From NCBI GenBank assembly GCA_018378775.1, contig JAGZWV010000006.1, positions 3,626 through 67,625 on the forward strand: a DNA stretch of 64,000 nt. The letters run 5' to 3'. The notes under the pieces are model-generated. The model made no database searches. It saw nothing but the letters and a program-made list of their open reading frames with translations, and was not told the origin of the DNA. The translations under genes and the position numbers were made by a program. Below are positions 60,454 through 64,000 of this stretch, piece by piece (the first letter of the stretch is position 1; each line of letters starts with the position of its first letter). Source of the DNA: Collinsella sp. GTDB lineage: Bacteria; Actinomycetota; Coriobacteriia; Coriobacteriales; Coriobacteriaceae.

Positions 60454-60529
60454 TTTGTTCAAAAAAGAACAAAGATAAACAAATAGTTGTTGCAGTTACT
60501 GTTCGAATGTGTTCAAATAAACATGAACA
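60454..60529 (+). promoter_or_regulatory. lacA promoter region with LacR-like sites
   Basis: TTTGTTCAAAAAAGAACAAA (60454-60473) is a perfect inverted repeat. TGTTCGAATGTGTTCAAAT (60500-60518) and the overlapping reverse site ending ACATGAACA (60529) match the sites before lacR and lacF. Confidence 0.6.
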
Positions 60530-60623
60530 GTGAAGAACCGCACATTCAGATGCCCGGACCTGAGCGCGATTCAACACTTCCAAACAGGAACTACGCACCT
60601 GCGTATCTCTCAAGGAGGATGTC

Positions 60624-61052
60624 ATGAGGGTTGTAATCGCTTCCGATGCCGACGGTATGTCGATGAAGGAGTCCATCAAGGAGATGCTCATCGCCGACGG
60701 TCACGAGGTCGTTGACTATTCCGAGACCCCTGCCGCGGACTTTGTCGATTCCGCCACCGCCGTTGCCAAGGACCTGCTGGAGCACAAGGATTCCCAGGGC
60801 TTTGCATTCGATAAGTACGGCGTCGGCTCCTATATGGCCGCCGTCAAGATCAAGGGCATGGTCGTCGCCAACATTTCCGATGAGCGCTCCGCCTACATGA
60901 CCCGCGAGCACAACGGTTCGCGCATGGTCACCATGGGCCCGGGCGTTGTGGGCACCGAGGTCGCCAAGAAGATCGCCCGTGAGTTCCTGCGTGCCCAGTA
61001 CGCCGGCGGCCGTCACCAGATCCGTGTCGACATGCTCAACAAGATGGCCTAA
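60624..61052 (+). CDS. lacA: Galactose-6-phosphate isomerase subunit LacA
   Basis: A 142-residue RpiB/LacA-family protein. It begins MRVVIASDADGMSMKESIKEML and has the late NGSRMVTMGPGVVGTEVAKKIAREFL. LacA subunits lack the catalytic Cys/Thr of RpiB and pair with LacB, which also fits here. The heteromer converts galactose 6-phosphate to tagatose 6-phosphate. lacB follows after 63 bases. The ribosome site AAGGAGG precedes the ATG. Confidence 0.9.
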   Translation: MRVVIASDADGMSMKESIKEMLIADGHEVVDYSETPAADFVDSATAVAKDLLEHKDSQGFAFDKYGVGSYMAAVKIKGMVVANISDERSAYMTREHNGSRMVTMGPGVVGTEVAKKIAREFLRAQYAGGRHQIRVDMLNKMA

Positions 61053-61115
61053 CGAGAGCCACCGAGAACTCGAACTTCTATCTCAACTTGTGAATTCAGA
61101 CGAAAGGACGTTCTG

Positions 61116-61640
61116 ATGAAGAAGACCATCGCAATCGGTTGCGACCATATCGTTACGGACGAGAAGATCTATCTGGCCGACCGCCTGGAGCAGGCTGGCT
61201 ACAAGGTGCTCGACTGCGGTACCTACAGCCACACCCGTACGCACTATCCTATCTACGGTAAGGCCGTGGGCGAGGCTGTTGCCAGCGGCAAGGCCGACTT
61301 TGGCGTGGCCCTGTGCGGCACCGGCATCGGCATCACCAACGCCGTCAACAAGGTTCCCGGCGCCCGCTGCGCCCTGGTTCGCGACATGACCTCTGCTCTG
61401 TATGCCCGTCGCGAGCTCAACGCCAACATCGTGGGCTTTGGCGGCAAGATTACCGGCGAGTTCCTGATGGCCGACATCATGCTTGCCTTCCTGGAGGAGC
61501 CCTACGAGAAGACCCCCGAGCACGATGCCCTGATCGCCAAGATCGATGCCTGCAACAAGGCCGACGCCGAGGCTCAGGCCGACCCGCACTTCTTTGACGA
61601 GTTCTTGGAGAAGTGGGACCGCGGCGAGTACCACGACTAA
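61116..61640 (+). CDS. lacB: Galactose-6-phosphate isomerase subunit LacB
   Basis: A 174-residue subunit of the same family that carries the catalytic site: [10 protein letters not shown] at the start, then [13 protein letters not shown] and the [13 protein letters not shown] loop with the active cysteine. [19 protein letters not shown] binds the phosphate. It works with LacA. lacX and lacC (copy 2) follow after a repeat-filled gap. Confidence 0.92.
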   Translation: MKKTIAIGCDHIVTDEKIYLADRLEQAGYKVLDCGTYSHTRTHYPIYGKAVGEAVASGKADFGVALCGTGIGITNAVNKVPGARCALVRDMTSALYARRELNANIVGFGGKITGEFLMADIMLAFLEEPYEKTPEHDALIAKIDACNKADAEAQADPHFFDEFLEKWDRGEYHD

Positions 61641-61644
61641 GGAG

Positions 61645-61672
61645 GTTACGCGGTTTTACCAAACCGCGTAAC
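61645..61672 (+). repeat. Repeat family C, copy 1
   Basis: GTTACGCGGTT and AACCGCGTAAC form a hairpin, followed by the shared CGACGCTGCGCG. It starts four bases after the lacB stop. A second copy is at 63891-63938. Confidence 0.8.
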
Positions 61673-62018
61673 GGGTCGACGCTGCGCGCCGCCCAGGCAC
61701 CCCATCTCGCCGCTCAAACCGTCGCTCGCGTACATGAAGTACGCGTCGCTCCTCTTTCGCGGCGACTTGGGGCACCTGAGCGCCGCTCGCTGACGTTTGA
61801 GTGACCTGTGAGATCGCCCCTGTTGTTGCGAAGTGTTCTGGTACGGCGAGCTGCTCCGATAACACGTTTGCTTGCTTGGCTTGAGTGCTTCGCTCTTGGC
61901 TGTACTTGGCGATTTGCAGCTTTTCAATTGACGGCTCGCGTTTCTGTGAGGGGGCGCGGGCCGGTTTTCTATCAGCCCTATTGACTTGGCGGGCTGTCGT
62001 AAGAAAGGGAAGGCTCCT
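61673..62018 (+). repeat. Palindrome-rich gap between lacB and lacX
   Basis: About 345 bases without a gene. TCGCCGC (61707) pairs with GCGGCGA (61765) and GCGTAC with GTACGC around ATGAA inside it, so the first half folds into a long interrupted hairpin. The second half (61810-62000) shows nothing I can name; the lacX ribosome site is at its end. Confidence 0.55.
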
Positions 62019-62900
62019 ATGGAGTTTGTTCTTGATAACGGTTCTATTCGCGTAGCACTGAGCACGGCGGGTGGGTCGTTCACTTCTATTACGGCCAACG
62101 GCCGTGAGTACCTGTGGCAGGGTGACCCGGCGGTCTGGTCGGGCCAGGCACCTATTTGTTTCCCGATCTGCGGCGGCCTTCGCGACGGTCACGCAATGAC
62201 CATGGGCGGCCGCGAGGTTAAGCTCGCCCGCCACGGCTTTGCGCGCAAACAGGAGTGGAAGCTCGAGGAGCAGAGCGACAACATGGTTGCGCTGAGCCTA
62301 AGCTCTGCCGACCATGCCGAGTTGCTCGAGCAGTACCCGTATCCGTTTAAGATCGTTGCTCGTTACACGATCGATTCGGAAAAGGTGGCCGTGTCGTACG
62401 AGGTGACCAATGAGGGCACCGAGGACATGCCGTTTTTTGTGGGCGGCCACCCCGGCTTTAAGTGCCCGCTCGACGAGGGCGAGTCCTATGACGATTATGA
62501 GCTTCGTTTTGAGCAGCGTGAGGTCACCGAGCTCTGTACTGCCGTTCCCTCGACGGGCCTGATTGATGTTGAGCATCGCAGCAAGAACCCCATGATCGGC
62601 CATGACCTGCCGCTTACCCACGAACTCTTCGACTTCGCGGAGACCATCTTTGACGTGCTCGAGAGCCGCGTGGTTACGTTGACCAAGAAAACCGAGGACA
62701 AGGGCGTGCGCCTGACGTTCCCCGATATGCCGTACCTGATTGTATGGAGCAAGCCCGAGGGCGACTTTGTGGCTGTTGAACCGTGGGGTGGTCTGTCCAC
62801 CTGCTCCGACGAGGACGATATTCTGGAGCACAAGCGTGGCTGCCTGGTGGCCAAGCCGGGAGAGACCGTCACCCGCGGCTTTGAGATCGAGATCCTTTAA
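62019..62900 (+). CDS. lacX: Aldose 1-epimerase family protein, LacX-like (copy 2)
   Basis: A 293-residue protein of equal length to the copy at 31125 and very similar to it (REYLWQGDPAVWSGQAPICF identical; GGHPGFKCPLDEGE). The start ATG 62019 corresponds exactly to that of copy 1. It probably interconverts anomers of a galactose or tagatose derivative. It lies between lacB and lacC, the classical lac operon context. Confidence 0.82.
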   Translation: MEFVLDNGSIRVALSTAGGSFTSITANGREYLWQGDPAVWSGQAPICFPICGGLRDGHAMTMGGREVKLARHGFARKQEWKLEEQSDNMVALSLSSADHAELLEQYPYPFKIVARYTIDSEKVAVSYEVTNEGTEDMPFFVGGHPGFKCPLDEGESYDDYELRFEQREVTELCTAVPSTGLIDVEHRSKNPMIGHDLPLTHELFDFAETIFDVLESRVVTLTKKTEDKGVRLTFPDMPYLIVWSKPEGDFVAVEPWGGLSTCSDEDDILEHKRGCLVAKPGETVTRGFEIEIL

Positions 62901-62953
62901 CGAGTTATCGTATGTTTGGGGCGGGTTATGCCGCCCCGGAACAGGAGTTCAAC

Positions 62954-63889
62954 ATGATTCTGACCGTTACCATGAACCCGTCGATTGATACGCGCTATCA
63001 GCTCGACAAGCTGATCATCGACGACGTGAACCGTGTGACGCCCGAAAAGACCGCTGGCGGCAAGGGCCTCAACGTGAGCCGTGTGCTGCTGCAGTTGGGC
63101 GACGATGTGCTCGCGACCGGTCTGCTCGGCGGACACATGGGTGCCTATATGGCCGAGCTCATGGATGCCGATGGCGTCAAGAACGACTTTGTGCCCATCG
63201 CCGGTGAGACGCGCATTTGCCTGAATATTCTGCACGAGGGTAATCAGACCGAGCTTTTGGAGAGCGGCCCGCAGATCGCCCCGGCCGAGCTCGAGGCCTT
63301 TACGGCCAAGTTTGCCGAGCTCGCAGCGAAGGCGGACGTTGTGACGCTTTCGGGCTCGCTGCCGCGTGGCGTCGATGCCGGCTACTATGCCGAGCTCGTC
63401 AAGATCGCCGAGGAGGCGGGCGCCAAGGTGCTGCTCGACACCTCGGGTGCATCGCTGGAGGCCGCGCTGGAGTCCGACGCTAAGCCTGAGCTCGTAAAGC
63501 CCAACCTGACCGAAATTAACGGCCTGCTGGGTACGTCCTTTACGACCGATGATGTCGATGCCCTGCGCGAGGCGCTTGCCGCCGACGGCCGCTTTGCCGG
63601 TATTCCCTGGGTTGTCGTTTCGATGGGCGCTGCCGGTTCGGTGGGCTTCCATGAGGGTCGCGCGTTCCGCGCCAAGACGCCCGCGATTGCGGCCGTGAAC
63701 GCGACGGGTTCCGGTGACTCGACCATCGCCGGCTTTGCGCATGCCATTGCTGCCGGCGCCGACGACGTCACCGTGCTCAAGACCGCCAATACCTGCGGCA
63801 AGCTCAACGCCATGGATCCCAAGACTGGCCACCTGGTCATGGATCGCTGGGACGAGGTCTACAACAGCGTTGAAGTAACGGAGCTTTAG
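62954..63889 (+). CDS. lacC: Tagatose-6-phosphate kinase, LacC (copy 2)
   Basis: A 311-residue PfkB-family kinase with MNPSIDTRYQLDKLIIDDVN, GGKGLN and the catalytic NATGSGDSTIAGFAHA. It makes tagatose 1,6-bisphosphate from tagatose 6-phosphate produced by LacAB. Being in the lac order lacA-lacB-lacX-lacC, this copy likely serves lactose, whereas copy 1 at 32066 serves galactosamine. The CAGGAG ribosome site lies eight bases before the ATG. lacD, if present, is outside the window. Confidence 0.9.
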   Translation: MILTVTMNPSIDTRYQLDKLIIDDVNRVTPEKTAGGKGLNVSRVLLQLGDDVLATGLLGGHMGAYMAELMDADGVKNDFVPIAGETRICLNILHEGNQTELLESGPQIAPAELEAFTAKFAELAAKADVVTLSGSLPRGVDAGYYAELVKIAEEAGAKVLLDTSGASLEAALESDAKPELVKPNLTEINGLLGTSFTTDDVDALREALAADGRFAGIPWVVVSMGAAGSVGFHEGRAFRAKTPAIAAVNATGSGDSTIAGFAHAIAAGADDVTVLKTANTCGKLNAMDPKTGHLVMDRWDEVYNSVEVTEL

Positions 63890-63890
63890 A

Positions 63891-63938
63891 GTTACGCGGT
63901 TCTACGAACCGCGTAACCAGCCGACGCTGCGCGGGCCG
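63891..63938 (+). repeat. Repeat family C, copy 2
   Basis: GTTACGCGGTT-CTACG-AACCGCGTAAC followed by CGACGCTGCGCG, directly after the lacC stop, as copy 1 follows lacB. Confidence 0.8.
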
Positions 63939-63967
63939 CATTTGGACAATCTGACGTTCAACTTCAA

Positions 63968-64000
63968 GGGCGCGACCAGAAGGTCAGCGCCCTTTCGTTT
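63968..64000 (+). terminator. Terminator at the end of the lac genes
   Basis: GGGCGCGACC and GGTCAGCGCCC pair with one bulged base, followed by TTTCGTTT. Confidence 0.8.

Overview
The window looks like chromosomal DNA of a high-GC gut actinobacterium of the class Coriobacteriia, most likely Collinsella. This is an inference from codon and base use, the gene set (type IA topoisomerase with several zinc ribbons, PSP1/RicT protein with a long basic tail, type Ic aspartate aminotransferase) and the abundance of PTS sugar genes. No ribosomal RNA or other marker is present to prove the species.

The first 23 kb is mostly housekeeping: the end of nhaA, an aminotransferase, a STAS-domain protein, a Tat translocase pair, hypA-hypB, a topoisomerase, tmk-holB-ricT, comFC, a nuclease-like orphan, a substrate-binding lipoprotein, hpf, degV, a dehydrogenase with a His/Cys-rich tail, an isocitrate dehydrogenase and a SurA-like anchored protein. 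Short palindromic repeats and one 217-bp element with long terminal inverted repeats lie between these genes.

From 23 kb onward nearly every gene serves sugar uptake. A mannose-family PTS operon (EIIA, YajC-like, EIIB, EIIC, EIID) is followed by a GntR/HutC regulator, agaS and an N-acetyl-sugar-6-phosphate deacetylase, which fits N-acetylgalactosamine and galactosamine use. A lacX-lacC pair then supplies tagatose-6-phosphate kinase. Next come an orphan EIIB lacking its catalytic histidine, galM and a DeoR-family lacR. A lower-GC block follows (GntR, a PTS-associated protein of unknown function, a lactose-family EIICB, an AlbA_2/Schlafen-type ATPase and a toxin-antitoxin pair). It contains a second, truncated copy of lacR.

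From 43.9 to 58.5 kb there are three parallel cassettes, each with an EIICB permease, a GH1 6-phospho-beta-glycosidase and a divergent LacI regulator. The third cassette is closest to classical lacE-lacG. It is followed by lacF (the only lactose-type EIIA seen), a membrane protein, lacA, lacB and a second lacX-lacC pair. The galactosamine and lactose routes meet at tagatose 6-phosphate, which explains the two lacC genes. A tagatose-bisphosphate aldolase is not in the window.

The most unusual structure is a family of twelve 56-bp hairpin units in four arrays with a period of 79 to 81 bp. They sit at 3' gene ends around the PTS cassettes, mostly between convergent genes. Other regulatory structure includes an 11-bp motif (CGGTRAACGGT) upstream of the PTS loci, three related but distinct LacI operator families each next to its own LacI gene, LacR-like sites linking scattered lac genes, a GntR operator shared by the PTS operon and agaS, and nine copies of a 10-11 bp motif in front of the AlbA_2 gene.
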